The notes beneath the pieces were generated by a model, which did no database searches, had not been told where the DNA came from, and saw only the letters and a program-made list of their open reading frames with translations. A stretch of DNA of 64,000 nt, taken from assembly GCF_964340395.1 (NCBI RefSeq), contig NC_135567.1, positions 17,687,306-17,751,305 on the forward strand, in the 5' to 3' direction. Origin of the DNA: Glandiceps talaboti. Taxonomy: Eukaryota > Hemichordata > Enteropneusta > Spengelidae. Both the position numbers and the translations under genes were made by a program. This document shows, piece by piece, positions 45,181 through 60,000 of this stretch (position 1 is its first letter; each line of letters opens with the position of its first letter).

Positions 45181-45305
45181 ATGTACATGTGTGTGTCAAG
45201 ATAGATGAATGAGCAGTCAATTGATATATGTGTATGGATGTATGCAGATATTGTTACCATGATTGCAGTGTTTTGCTAACTTGTTATAAAGTGTTTGATT
45301 GACAG

Positions 45306-45475
45306 GTGGAACGGACATGGCAACCAATCAGATGAGAGATAGGAATGATGGGAAGTCTGCAAACACTGGATGTAAATCATTGTAGTGGCTCAATTCTGGT
45401 TTGGCAAACATTTTGTTTGGTTGAAAGAATATTTCTATAAAAGTTTATCAAATAAACACATTTTTAAACTTATAT
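45306..45475 (+). ncRNA. Terminal non-coding exon candidate with poly(A) signal
   Basis: Acceptor GTTTGATTGACAG precedes GTGGAACGGACATGG; only a 22-codon frame (from ATGGCAACC) is present. AATAAA at 45451 could end the transcript. Confidence 0.35.
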
Positions 45476-47854
45476 ATACAATATTGTTGTCTTGAATTAA
45501 GTTGGTATGTTGTGTTCGAGTGATATGCAGTGAAAGGTCAAATTCTTCCTCCCTTCCCTGGCCTGCAAGAATGAAAGTTTACCATGGCTTGACAGCTAGC
45601 CCATCCCAGCCCTCTGATATGATGCTCTCTCATTGGTGACGTTCAGCTAGTCCAACCCCTAATATGATATGGTATGATGCTCTCTCATTGGTGACTTGAA
45701 TAGTTAGACTAGTCACCACCCTCCCCTTTCAGTATGGTGTGCTCGCATTGGTGACAACTGCTAACCCAATCCCCTGCTCTGCTCATTGGTGATTTGCCTG
45801 CTAGTCCAACCCTCCAGTATGGTACCGCGTCATAGATGACTTGACAAGCACCCTAATGTGGTATCCCCCCCCCCCCCAGGTCCCCTTTTATTGATGACAT
45901 GAACAGCTAGACCAGCACCCCATATTATGAGTTGGCCCCTCCCACATGAAAATCACATGGTCATTCTCCAAATAATTCCACATTACGTCTATGACAAATT
46001 TGGAATGCGTAGTGACGTTCAGTATAATATTTCTTCATTTGGAATAACAAGGGCTCGTCCACAAGTCAAAACTTTGCTTAGAAAGAGGGGTATGTCGAAT
46101 GTACCCCTATAATGTACGCCCTCATTGGTTACAGTTTGACGATGTCTGTCTGATTTGAGCGATGAGGGCGCTCCATATTGGCCTCGGGAGGAAATGTAGG
46201 TTGATCTAGAGAACAAAAGTTGAAAATATTAACAGACGTATCTATTTAACCATGAAATATTTACTTCATGTCTGACTAATCTCGTATTTATTCTGGAGAT
46301 TAAATTGACGCTCTATAGAAATATTATGATTTAATTTCTACTTGTATATTCTTTATCAATCTTGGGCAAAATGTGAAACAAATTCTCATTTCATTTTAAG
46401 ATAACGTATGTCAATATTTCTCATCACGTGACCTCCAAGTGCAAATCTAGACGCGCCAATAACAACTTACCACGACGATTTCCTAGAATTTGTCGTTCGT
46501 TCACGCGTGGACGCGCGAGATATGTTTTATCAAATTACGGTGACGTCACCTAGAGGCGAAATACATCTGTTCTCAGATTCATACTGTGTACTTTCCGAGT
46601 CGTAGGTGGATGTAAATACATACGGTCGCTAGCTATAAAAATGTATGATATATATTTAACAAATATTCTGACCAATCCCCTTTTTCGTAGCAAAATAAAA
46701 TCAGCAATTTCACTGGACTCGAATCGAGATGGTCCCTTGTTTGTAATTTTAAGTTGCATTATTTAATAGTGGCGCGCGGCTAGATCAATATTTCAATGTC
46801 GGATGAGACCCCCCCCCAAAAAAAAAAAAATTCTTATACTTAGGCTTCTAACCACCCCCTTCCCCTCTAAATAAGTTAACCAATATTGAAAATTGCTTCA
46901 AACCGCACAATCAATTTTAAATTAGTATCAACTGTAGTACGTATGTAGTGCTATGAATAAAGCCAGTATGTAGTGAGGAAAAAAATGTTTGGTTTTTTGT
47001 CGACACTTTACTTTATATTAGTGCCATGACTTTATTTAGCAAAAATTCTTCCATTTCTCAATTTGACATTTTTAAAAGGAAATATTTGTATTTTGGGGTA
47101 CAAAACATGAATTAAAAGTAAATCGATTTTGTAGGATGAGAACTAAAATGGCTCAACCTACCCCACCCAAAAGTAAACAATTTTTTATATTTTTTATATC
47201 CTACATTGAACTATTGATCTCACACCTTACAAGTATTGATATCACTAGGCCATATACGAACTCGGGTTGATGCATTTCACAAAAACGACATGCATAAAAG
47301 AATACATGATGTGACAACAAAATTTTACTTTTAAACGAATATTTACGTCATAAGCTTATGTCGTCTATTTTTAAAAAAAAAAATGTTTTGAATTTTGCGA
47401 ATTTCAATAAACGAATGAATCTCCAATTACAATCACACTATGGTCCCTTTTCAATAAGTAGACAATCTTTTGTCAAATTGACAGCAGGCTTTTAAGGATA
47501 AAATGAAAGATCTCTGCGCCGTACGTTGGTATAGTGTTGCTATAAATAGGCTCTTTATTGAATTATTATCACCGAGTTAAAATGCCTATATATGTGCGGG
47601 TTTCGCTTGCATCACAATGTGTACACAGGTGGAACAATAAATAAATAAACAAACACCAGTTTCATTTATTATAACAGAAAACTCTTAGAAATATTCGGTG
47701 TTTATAGTATTGTGTCTGATGATATGTATTTTTTTTTAATTTCAAAAATAAAAACCACGCTTCGTACAAAATAAAATTTTGTATGGCCCCACGTGGGCAC
47801 ATGGCATGTTCTGATTGGTCAGGGTTTGCCGGTACATGGCGCTGTTCATTTAAC
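45476..47854. other. Region upstream of STT3B, no gene supported
   Basis: It contains CTCTCATTGGTGAC-type repeats (45620-45800), poly-C and poly-A tracts, and a perfect palindromic CRE (GGTGACGTCACC, 46539-46550) in a CpG-containing stretch that may be a regulatory element. Short open frames at 45927 and 46550-46759 match nothing I know. Confidence 0.45.
47770..47854 (+). promoter_or_regulatory. STT3B proximal promoter or leader
   Basis: CCCCACGTGGGC (E-box, 47788) and CTGATTGGTC (inverted CCAAT box, 47812) lie just upstream of the start codon. The CCAAT-to-CCACG spacing is 17, not the 9 of a true ERSE. An in-frame ATG at 47783 would add 24 residues but overlaps these sites. Confidence 0.45.
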
Positions 47855-50540
47855 ATGGCGGACACAGCGAACAGCGAGAAACACGAAATTCGGAAATCTT
47901 TGGCTAACCCAGGAGGGTGGCTTGGACTTCTGACCTTCTTTATTCTTGCATTTTCATGTCTTGCTGGGTTTTCATCAAGATTGTTTGCTGTGATTCGATT
48001 TGAGAGTATAATTCACGAGTTTGACCCATGGTAAGTGTCAGCACGTTGTGTGTTGTGTGTCTCTAGCTCTGTGTGTGTGTGTTCCATTGATTAGATGATC
48101 TAGCGTTATCATAAGCGCACAGCGGTGGGTTAGTTCTCGTAGCACGCTAAAATAAACCGTAACTGGATTGTGGGCGTCGCTGAAATAGAAGTCTCCATGT
48201 GTACACTTTAATTATTTAGCTATCACTACGATAATTTATGGATATATATGAAGTAGTAGATATGTATTTAGATTTCTTTAAAAACATGTTTTATTTCAAT
48301 GTGAAGAAGTAATAAGTATAGCCATTGGACGTGGTACATATATTGTTTCGTGCATACATCAACCCCAGTGTAACTTATATATGCGACTCTAAATTGCAAT
48401 AAATTAATTAATTAATTAATTAATTTTACGTAAATGAATTAACTGGAGGTGTTCATTATAAAAATGTTCCCGCCTATGATGAAAATTGAAATGGCATGTA
48501 CAGCCCTGAGTACAGTTAGTAATAACCGGACAAGGTGTTCCTTCTTCAATTTCCTACAATCTCTCAATTGCTTCCCGAAATCATTGTTAATAAAATTGCG
48601 AATTATTATCTGTGGAATTCATGCCACAAATCTGTACTTTTTAAAATATAATGATAGCAGTGAATAATCGTTCCCATAACAGTAACAGTAGCGATTTTCC
48701 ACTCTGGCGATTATTGTTGTTTGTTTGTTTGTTATTTGTTTATTTGTTTGTTTGTTTGTTTGTTCGTTTGTTTTAAGCAAACCTCAACATAAGTTTTTTT
48801 TTAATGACTAGAAAACTGTTAACACAGGTAAAATGTGAAAACAAAGACGGTTATTGCAACAAATGTGAGGATAGAATTATTTGAGTTATTGTTCCCCAAA
48901 ATAACTCCATGTCATGTACAAAATAACATTCCAGACTGCAAACAGGAAATTGAGAATACAGCGCCCTCACTCAAATTGGGGGTATCATCACCTCATAGTA
49001 CCATTTCTTCAGAGGTTTGTCTCTTGGTATTCTGTAGAAGTGTAAATCAGGGAAGTTTTTTGTAATGTTCAGACATCGAGGAATGCAGCAGTGCTCTATG
49101 ATTAACTAAGTAACCTATACCATGTATACCCCCAGGGTAAACACAGACAGTGTTGCATTATCTGTGCACTGTGTAAAATAAAAAGAATATGATAAATGTT
49201 GTCTGTGTCTGTATGAATATTTCATTATTGGCCATATGGTCGTCTACTTCAGTAAAGCTATTCCTCTGTTGTTTACATTCACTATATGAATGTAGGAATA
49301 AATCGTATATCAGAGTTTTTGCTAAATGTGGTAAGTAGGTAAAATCTGCCTGCGCTCCCATGTCATTTTACCAGGGTTCCCTACACTGTACCAGTGTTTT
49401 TGCTAAGGGCAGTAAGTAGGTAAAATCTACATGGGTTCCCATATCATTTTACCAGGGTTCCCTACCAGTGTTTTTGCTAAGGGTAGTAAGTAGGTAAATT
49501 TTAAAATCTACCTGGGTTCCCATATCATTTTACCAGGGTTCTCTACCAGTGTTTTTGCTAAGGGTAGTAAGTAGGTAAAATCTACCTGGGTTCCCATCTT
49601 ATTTTACTGGATTCTCAAACAAAATTACCTTAGACTCTATGGGGAAACACTGCCATTGTTACCCCAATCTCCCTCTCTGTTACCGGGGTTCCATATTCAT
49701 AGCAACAACACTGATGTACATGTAGTGTTCTCCCAAATATAGCTTAAGCACAGTACAATAGTACCATCATTGCCATCACGGCTGCCATACTTGGCAGGTT
49801 TCTGCCATGCTTCAAAATTGTTCTACCATCCTTGAGCTTTAGTAATCTTTGAATGACAAAATCATAAAAATATTTTCACATGAAGAGAAATGGCTGATCC
49901 TCAATGTATATTATGTGTGTATCATACATGTAAAGTAAACCACTTACCATGCCTGGCAGTGTAAACGATACAATATACAGTGTACAGATGGTCGTCCACT
50001 TTATTTGTATAAACCACATTCTACCATATTGTATGGTTATAAAAAACATATTGCTTGATTGTTGTCTGTGATATTATTAACTTGTCTGTGTATAGGATTA
50101 CAGAATTAAGACGGGTAAATCTAAGTGGATATGTAGATAATCCGATCTACTGTATACAGTATAGTCTCTTGGACACATACATGTATTGTAATGTACTTTA
50201 CGGTTTACTGCTAAAAGAGGGAGTGTTCGCCAGAATGGACTTTTTCATACAGACACACACACTCCCCAAACACACACTTACAATTACTCACTCTACGTAC
50301 ATAGAGTTAATTCTGACATCTGTCCCTTCATTCTTTAGCAGGATATGAATATTTAGTATTTTACTGTTCAGTAGTAATTATTTGACAAGTTTAGATTGTT
50401 GTTATACTTACTTAGGACATTTTATTGCTGAACACAGTAGGGTTGTGATTGAAGAGTGTGTATGTGTGTGTTTTTTGGGTGTGTGTGTGTGTGTGTGTGT
50501 ATGTGTGTTTGGGGGGTGTGTGTGTGTGTATGTGTGTTTG

Positions 50541-50575
<35 letters not shown>

Positions 50576-51549
50576 GGGTGTGTGTGTGTGTGTGTGTGAG
50601 TATGTGTCAGTGTGCCCTTTAATGATAGCCAAATTTTGTTGTGGGTCAAAATGATAAAAACTGGCTTTTCTTGTGAGTCACCACATAGTAAGAGATAGGG
50701 GAATACCTAATTTTGGTGTGTCACTAGAAATTGTGAGTGTCAGTGGTGCGTCAAATTGGCTTAGAGGGCACACTCACCACACAGTAAGAGATAGGGGAAC
50801 ACCAAATTTTGGTGCATCAGTAGAAATTGTGTGCGTTAGTGGTGCGTCAAATTGGCTTAGAGGGCACACTGGTGCGTGTGTGAATGTTAATGACTTAAAT
50901 GTACGTGTACATGCATAGTACAAAGGTACATTTTTTTGTAACATTAGGGGTGGACTAGCATGTGGATAAACATTTGAAAAAATAATTCAAACTGTACACT
51001 TGTGCTACAATTCCATTGGCACTAATTTTCAACAAAGGCGTGTTAGTTTCAACCAGGAGATAAAATTTAATTATTTTTTATAAAAAAAACTAATTTTTGA
51101 TATTTAATTTTTTTTTAAATGTTTGATTATCACCTTCTTTGTTTATATTAACATTTTATTCTTTGTTAACAGGTGTAATTTTTATTAATATTCATATTTC
51201 TTTATTTTATCAGGTTTAATTATCGTTCTACCCATCACCTGGTTTCCAACGGTTTTTACAATTTCTTGAATTGGTTTGACGAGACAGCATGGTATCCGCT
51301 GGGAAGAATCGTTGGTGGTACGGTAAGTGAACAAATGAATGAATGAAATTTATTTCACCAGATAACAAAAATAAGCTACACTTTCAAAGAAACATATGAT
51401 ACAAATATACAAAATGAATACAAAAGAAATACATAATTGTTATCTGATGTGGACCATGGAAATAGTTCAATGGAACTTGTCTTGTCCATGGCCCATACAT
51501 TTGTCTACATTTTAAATCGATATTGGGACACAGAAGAAAAGTGAATCAA

Positions 51550-51628
<79 letters not shown>

Positions 51629-52610
51629 CACACACACACACACACACAGGCATACATACACACACACACATACACATATACACACATACACACACAAATA
51701 TGCGTAATAAATAATAATAATGTTGGGTTCTTATATAGCACTTTCACAGTCCGTGCTCAAAGCGCTTTACAATTGTTACCCCTGGCTCGGATCAGAACGA
51801 CACAACAGCCCTTTAGTCTTCCTCAACTCCCCGAGGAGCATAAAATCCATTGCAGCCATTTAAGCGCATAGGATTAAAGCCTTCACATTGCAACCTACAT
51901 CCTACCAGGTCCCCAATTATACAGCTGGGTTGACTGAGGCACAGTCGTGGTTCAAATCTTGCCCAAGGACTTCAGCCACTCAGAAACAAACAGCAGGCAG
52001 CGGACGGGGCTCGAACCTGCAACCTGTAGATTTTAGGTGATTGGGATTGGTCCATTTCAGATACTAAATCTTGCGATTTTGATTAGATAATGAATAACAA
52101 TTTGTTTTGTTTGTTTGTTATTTGCCAGGTGTACCCAGGGTTGATGTTAACAGCTGGAAGTATTCATTGGGTTCTGAATGCATTGAATATACCAGTTCAT
52201 ATCAGAGATATGTGTGTATTTCTAGCCCCACTATTCAGGTGAGATAATCTGGTATTTCTAGCCCAATTATTCAGGTGAGATAATCTGGTATTTCTAGCCC
52301 CACTATTCAGGTGAGATAATCTGGTATTTCTAGCCCAATTATTCAGGTGAGATAATCTGGTATTTCTAGCCCCACTATTCAGGTGAGATAATCTGGTATT
52401 TCTAGCCCCACTATTCAGGTGAGATAATCTGGTATTTCTAGCCCCACTATTCAGGTGAGATAATCTGGTATTTCTAGCCGGCTATTCAAGTAAATAATGT
52501 GTAATTGGCACATGAAAGAACAGTATGTGAAAATGTGACCGGAGAAAAAATGTGAATATAAATTCTACGAACCCAGAATCCATGAACATTAATTCTCGCA
52601 TGATGATACA

Positions 52611-52641
<31 letters not shown>

Positions 52642-55600
52642 ATAGTGGATTGACATCACTGGCAACCTATTTCTTGACCAAAGAACTGTGGAATTCTAGT
52701 GCCGGTCTCATGGCAGCCGCATTTATTGCAATAGGTATGTACAAGTGAATACCAGTGTGGGTGATATCAATGTTCACCACTGTGTAAATCGGTCTGTTGC
52801 TGGTCCCAAGATGCATTGCGTGTCTCTTCATACCATGCCATGTATTGTGTATGTGCTAATGGTTTGCACACGCTACTCAAGGGGATGGTTGTCACATGAC
52901 AGTACCCTGGGTTCACTCGTAAAAACCCACTCTGTCATTGATGGTGTTTAGTCTTTGTTCTATAAAATCACCCATAATTAAAGAGGTCAACATATCTGTC
53001 CATCATTTCCTGATGAAAATGTTATTTCAACCGTAGTAAAGACAAAACAAAACTAAATGTTAACAACATAAGTGACGCCCTCTCACGCAATGCATCATGG
53101 AACTGGAATATCGACTTTTCTAGTGCTGGTCACATGGCAGCCACATTCATTGCTAGAGGTATGTACATGTATATTATATAATACCTCACAATAAATATAC
53201 CAATATACGTGCTTTTAGTGTTTAAGGCGGCCGTAAAAAACATGTATCTCTGATTTTAGTAGGTGAGGCTGCCATGGTAACCATCTTTGTGTTTTTTGGT
53301 ATGTACTCATAACACACTATTCAAATGAAATGAAAAGGTATACATAAATTTTCTCTTGTTTTGTACCCATGGCAACTGCCTTTATCACTGCTAATATGTA
53401 TAATACTCTATAATAAAAATTAGTCTTTAGTCAGTTAAGTTGTCATGGTAACCACATTTATGATTCACTACATATGGTGAAAGTCAGTATTTGACAAAGT
53501 CAATTGATGTCTATTCATGATGATTAAAAAAATATATGATGTATATCGTTCTTGGTTTCCATGGTTACCTTTGGTTTCCATGGTTACCTATAATATGTAT
53601 TTGACTTTGTAGCATTTTTGTCAATATGTGTTTTTAGACTGACAATATACATAATAACATATTTGATCTGTTGCAGTGCCTGGCTATATTTCTCGTTCAG
53701 TGGCTGGTTCCTATGACAACGAAGGTGTTGCAATCTTTGCCTTACAATTTACCTATTTCCTTTGGGTAAGTTTGATTAAAATTACAAATTTTTTGTTTGT
53801 TTTTAACAAAGAGGAGCTCATAGAAATACAACCAGGGTTGTTGTCATGGAAACTATAAGAATTAATAACAAAATATCAACTCTATTATTTGTGTTCTATC
53901 AAACCAGATTATTATTTCAATTAGGCAGCATATATTTTTTACATCTCGGACAACGTTTTTTGTTGCGAATTACACAAACAAAATACAGACACTGCTCGCA
54001 TACATGCATATTACATGTAAATGTTATATTTTCACTCGCTATAAACGCAAATCAACAATTTTGTGTTTAAATCTTCTGAGTTTCATTTGACAGTGATTTT
54101 GATTTGTGTTAAAGTGGCCATATGGATGAGGATTGGGTATTTATTTTGGATTTTTAATTTGTAAAACAATTTTGTGATGGCTTCCTATTTGCAACAGATG
54201 ACTTCCTCATCCATATGACCACTTTAACTAGGGCTAAGTAATTGCATTCCTAAGATGGGGGGGGGGGGGGGGGCATATATTGAGTTCCCGAGGAAAATTG
54301 CTCCACGATACAATTAAAACTATATAGATATACAGTATGGATACTTAGAAGGGCATAGCTAAACAATTGTATCAATTCAAGAAGTAAAAAGTGGTATTTT
54401 GGGCCCATCAATTGCCACTGCCTTCACCCATACCAACTATTTATGGATTTTTAATTTATAAAATTATTTTATCATGGCTTCATACTTGAAAAATCAATGT
54501 GAAACAATATAGTCTTTGTAATTCAATAAATGGCAAGTGATTAGTAAATGTGTAAAATGTTTGTTATTGTATGTCTATGTGAATATTTTATTGAGATGTG
54601 TTGATCAACCCACATTTATCTCTAGAACTATCATGCTGTTTAGAACTAGAAAATATTCCACTTACAGCAACTGATCTTGTAACTTTGTTTTTTTTTTCAG
54701 GTGAAATCTGTAAAGACAGGGTCAGTGTCGTGGGCTGTTTGTACAGCCTTGTCATACTTTTATATGGTAAGTACCGCTACTTTTAGCCCTAAAAAAAATG
54801 TTTGGTTCCGGTTACCCGACCCCACCAAGTTTTCACGCCAACCCTAATTTTTTTAACGTATTAGCAAAAAATTATAAAATTGCAAAAATTGTGAAGTCTT
54901 GCAAGAAATAGTGGATGCGGAAACTGCCATCAACTGAAAAAGACAATATAAAACTGTTCTTCCAATCTGTAACTTTTCATCAGTTGCCATGGCAATATTT
55001 AACTGTAACCATGGTAACAAGTGTTGTTATTTATTTCAGGTATCAGCATGGGGTGGATATGTTTTTATCATAAATTTGATACCTCTACATGTTTTTGTAC
55101 TTTTACTAATGGGGAGGTACTCGGAGAAAATTTATGTTGGTAAGTTGTATTTTTATAGATAGGTAATTTTTAAGTTTGTGGGGGAAAAAGGAGTATATTT
55201 AGAGTGTCTTGTAGATAATGGCCTTTAAAACGAGGATAGTTGGTCACAGGATTTCCTTAATTTTGCTCAAAAACAAAACCACAAAAATAAGAAGTGACTA
55301 ACTTGTACATAAAAACAATTACCAGTCTAGTAATTAATAAAAATTTGTCTTTGTGAGAACGAGCTAAAGACTGTAAAATCGCAAACAAATTTTGTGGTGA
55401 AACGATGCAGGTGTACAGTAACCTTTCTGTGTTATTCATTTACAGCATACACATCGTTTTATATCATGGGTACTCTACTATCAATGCAAGTACCATTTGT
55501 AGGATTTCAACCAGTACGTACTAGTGAACATATGGCTGCTGCAGGTAAGTTATGATGTCATACTAAATGTACACACTATGTGATGATGTCATACTAAATG

Positions 55601-56629
55601 TACACAATGTCATACTAAATGTACACACTAAATGGTGATGTCAGACAGTGCTAAACACAAAGTGATGTCAAACTGAATGTACACTCTAAATGACGGTCAG
55701 ACTAAATGTACGCACAAAGTGATGATGTCAGCCTGAATGTTCACCCAAAGTAATGATGTCATACTGAATATGCGCAGAGTAATATTGAATACACACTAAA
55801 TGATGACATAGTGAATGTACACACTAAGTGATGTCAGACTGAAAGTACATTTGTACACACAGTAATGTCATATTGAATACACATACTAAGTGATGATGTC
55901 AGACTGACCACACAAAATAGTGATGTCATGATGAATGGTACATACAAAGTGGTAATGTAAGAAAATGTACACACAGAATGGTGATGTCAGACTGAATGTA
56001 CACACAGAGTGACGATGTCAGACTGAATGGTACATACAAAGTATGCACGAAAATGTACACACAGAGTGGTGATGTCAAACTGAATGTACACACAGAGTGA
56101 CGATGTCAGACTGAATGGTACATACAAAGTGCTTTTGCAAGAAAATGTAGACACACAGTGGTGATGTCAAACTGAATGTAGACACAGAGTGGCGATGTCA
56201 GACTGAATGATACATACAAAGTGGTAAATGCAAGAAAATGTACACACAGAGTGGTGATTTCAAACTGAATGTACACACAGAGTGGCGATGTCAGACTGAA
56301 TGATACATACAAAGTGGTAATGCAAGAAAATGTAGACACAGACTCTATACATAAAATGTTGATGAAGACCTACCCTACACACAAAGTGATGACATCACAT
56401 GATATTTACACTCAGTTTATGATCTGTTGTCTTTTTCATTTCAGGAACCTTTGCTTTGGTGCAAGCCTATGCAGCACTCAAGTATATACAGGACTTTCTA
56501 ACCAAACAAGAATTTAAATCATTATTTTTCTTTGCAATAACCAGTGTAGCAGGAGTAGTGTTTTTGGCTGTAGTATATTTAACTTATGCAGGTAAACAAA
56601 TATCTGTGTTTTATTTATTTGAATGTTTT

Positions 56630-56713
<84 letters not shown>

Positions 56714-56990
56714 ATGTATGTATGTGTGTGTGTATGTATGTATGTATGTATGTGTATGTATGTATGTATGTATGTATGTATGTGTGTATGTGTATATGTC
56801 TGTCTGTGTTTGTCTATTCGCGTGTCTGTATACCTGTGTCTGTATGTCTATGTGTGAGTGTCTACATGTGTGTGTCACTATCTGTGTGTCTGTGTGTGTC
56901 TGTGCATGTGTGTCTCACTGTCTGTGTGTGTCTGTGTCTGTGTGTGTCTGTCTCTCTGTGTGAGTGTATGTCTATGTCAGTGTGTCTGTG

Positions 56991-57031
<41 letters not shown>

Positions 57032-60000
57032 ATGCTTGCATGCATGTCTTTGTAGTGTCAAATGTAGTGTTTGTATATTGATAAAGCCCTTTATCCAATG
57101 AAACTAGTTGTAACATAAGTACTGACTATGTTGATAAAGGTATTCTTCAAATGAAATTATTGTACAGATTATTTTTTACAACAAAGTGTAGTGCATCCAA
57201 TGAAAATTGTCATAACACAAATATAGACTATATTGATAAAAGCTCTTCATCCAATGAAAATTGTTGTTATGGAAGACCCAGGGCAGTATCATTCAGGTGT
57301 GTGACAATATGATCTCAACTATTGGGTGTGTAATTTTGATTTCAGTGTTAGTTTGTTTGTTAAATAATTCCTATTCTTTCATCAATGTATTTTTTTAGGT
57401 TACATAGCACCATGGAGTGGTCGCTTTTATTCCCTCTATGACACGGGGTAAGATACCAAACTTTTCTTTTTTTGAAGATTTATCAGATAGGGGAACACCA
57501 GATTTTGGTGCATCACTAGAAATTGTGTGCACTAGTCGTGCATCAAATTAGCTTGGAAGGCACACTCACCACATAGTAAGAGATAGGGGCACACCAAATT
57601 TTGGTATGTCACCAGAAATGCCATGTGTCAGTGGCACATCAAATTGTCTTAGAGGGTACACTCACCAGATAGTAAGAGATAGGGGCACACCAAATTTGGC
57701 GAGTCATTAGAAATTGTATGTGTCAGTGGCTCGTCCAATTGGCTTAGAGGGTACACTGGTTATGATAAAGCTATTATGTTGTCTTACTGCAGGCCTTGTT
57801 AAAAGTTTCTGTTTGTTGTGTAACCTTCGACCACTAATCCCAGGCGGAAAACCTTACACCGCCTCTATCAAACACTGGAGAGATTTGGAATGGTTTTGTG
57901 GAAAACAGTTCATGACACTTCTCACAAACTACCTTCCAACCACCTCAGCAAGGGAACCACCAAAGAAAAGAGTTTGATAGGAACACACTGGCAGAGCATA
58001 CATAGATAGAAAACCGTGACCACGAATAACATGTGATCAAAATATTCAAACAGTTTTGGACAGAAGTTGAAAAAGTTGCTGGTAACAGATCCAAGTAACT
58101 TACAAAAACCAAACCAAACAGCTCTTTTTTGGCCACCACATCATCTGAACAGAGAATCATCGCTAACTAAATATTAACACAATGGTCACACATAACCCAA
58201 AAACCAAACGTTGAAATTCCATGGAAACAATAAAAGCTATGATGAACACCAGTTCCCTGTTATCAGCAAGTGATTCACTGTTGAAACAAAACTTGAGTTA
58301 TCTGAGCTTTAGTCTAGTTCCTTTACAGTATTGTTACGGTTTCCACCTCCACTCACAGTATAGTCAAACTCGTTACTCCAGAAGTACTGAGATGCATGGG
58401 ATGCAATTTCAAATTCATCCACAGCCACCCACACAGTGTCATTAACATCATGTCTTTGTTAATTAATCTCACAGTTCTAACCAATAACACAGTACCTCAT
58501 AAAGTTAGTGTTTATTGGGGCAGTTATGTAATGTCCAAATATGGTACAGTAATGTCCAAATATGGTATACTTGTCTGCTCAGGATGATACTTATACACTG
58601 TTTACATCATGAAAAAAGAGGCCACCAAAACACAAAATATAGCATAAGCATATCATGCTAGAATAAGATACAGCAAGAAAATAAAGCTTAGAGTAATCTT
58701 AGAATATGTTGACTATTTCATTAAACTGATTGTTCAACAACAAACAGCCTACATTAAAGACACAACAGATTTTTCCAAACAGTAAAAGTACCTAAAAATG
58801 CACTACTGGTTACCCGACACTAAATCATGATGTCACATTCTATCTACACACTGAATCATGATGTCACATTGTATCTACACACTAAATCATGATGTCACGT
58901 TGTAGCTACACACTAAATCATGATGTCACATTGTATCTACACACTAAATCATGATGTCACGTATCTACACACTAAATCATGATGTCACATTGTATCTACA
59001 CACTAAATCATGATGTCGCGTGTCTACACACTAAATCATGATGTCCCATTGTATCTACACACTAAATCATGATGTCACATTCTATCTACACACTAAATCA
59101 TGTCACATTGTATCTACACACTGAATCATGATGTCACATTGTGTCTACACATTAAATCATGATGTCACGTATCTACACACTAAATCATGTCACGTATCTA
59201 CACACTAAATCATGATGTCACATTGTGTCTACACATTAAATCATGATGTCACGTATCTACACACTAAATCATGTCGCGTATCTACACACTAAATCATGAT
59301 GTCACGTATCTACACACTAAATCATGATGTTACGTATCTACACACTAAATCATGTCGCGTATCTACACACTAAATCATGATGTCATGTTGTATCTACACA
59401 CTAAATCATGATGTCTAATTGTATCTACACACTAAATCATTATGTCATGTTGTATCTACACATTAAATCATGATGTCACGTTGTATATACACATAAAGTT
59501 ATGATGTCACATTGTATCAATGTATTTTTTTCCAGATATGCCAAAATTCACATCCCTATAATAGCGTCTGTGTCAGAACATCAACCGACAACTTGGGTCT
59601 CGTTTTTCTTTGATCTTCATATTCTGATCTGTACTTTTCCTGCTGGTCTTTGGTTTGTTATCAAAAATATCAATGATGAGAGAGTTTTCAGTAAGTAAAA
59701 TAGATTATCATTATACCCAGTATCGATTCCAATGCAATTCAATAGAGAGCACACGCATCTAACACGGGCAATAATTTCCGATATCATACCCCAACACACT
59801 TTGCCCAAATGTGGTAAATGGCACGCTAATTGATATTTATTCACTCAGTGATTTAGCTTTGTTAATTTCTTCACTATTTTGACGTTTCTGTGCCGTAAAA
59901 TAATATTTCAGTACCAATTTATGTGATTATGTGATTCAAATAATGTTTCTGTGCCGCTACATGGGGTATATGATAAAACCTTTACTGAATATATGATGTC

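Noticed and set aside
47788-47820. ER stress response element upstream of STT3B
   Set aside because: The CCAAT and CCACG parts are 17 bases apart rather than 9, so it is not a proper ERSE.
47783-47854. Upstream in-frame ATG extension of STT3B
   Set aside because: It overlaps the E-box and CCAAT elements, and the family N-terminus is matched without it; kept only as an alternative.
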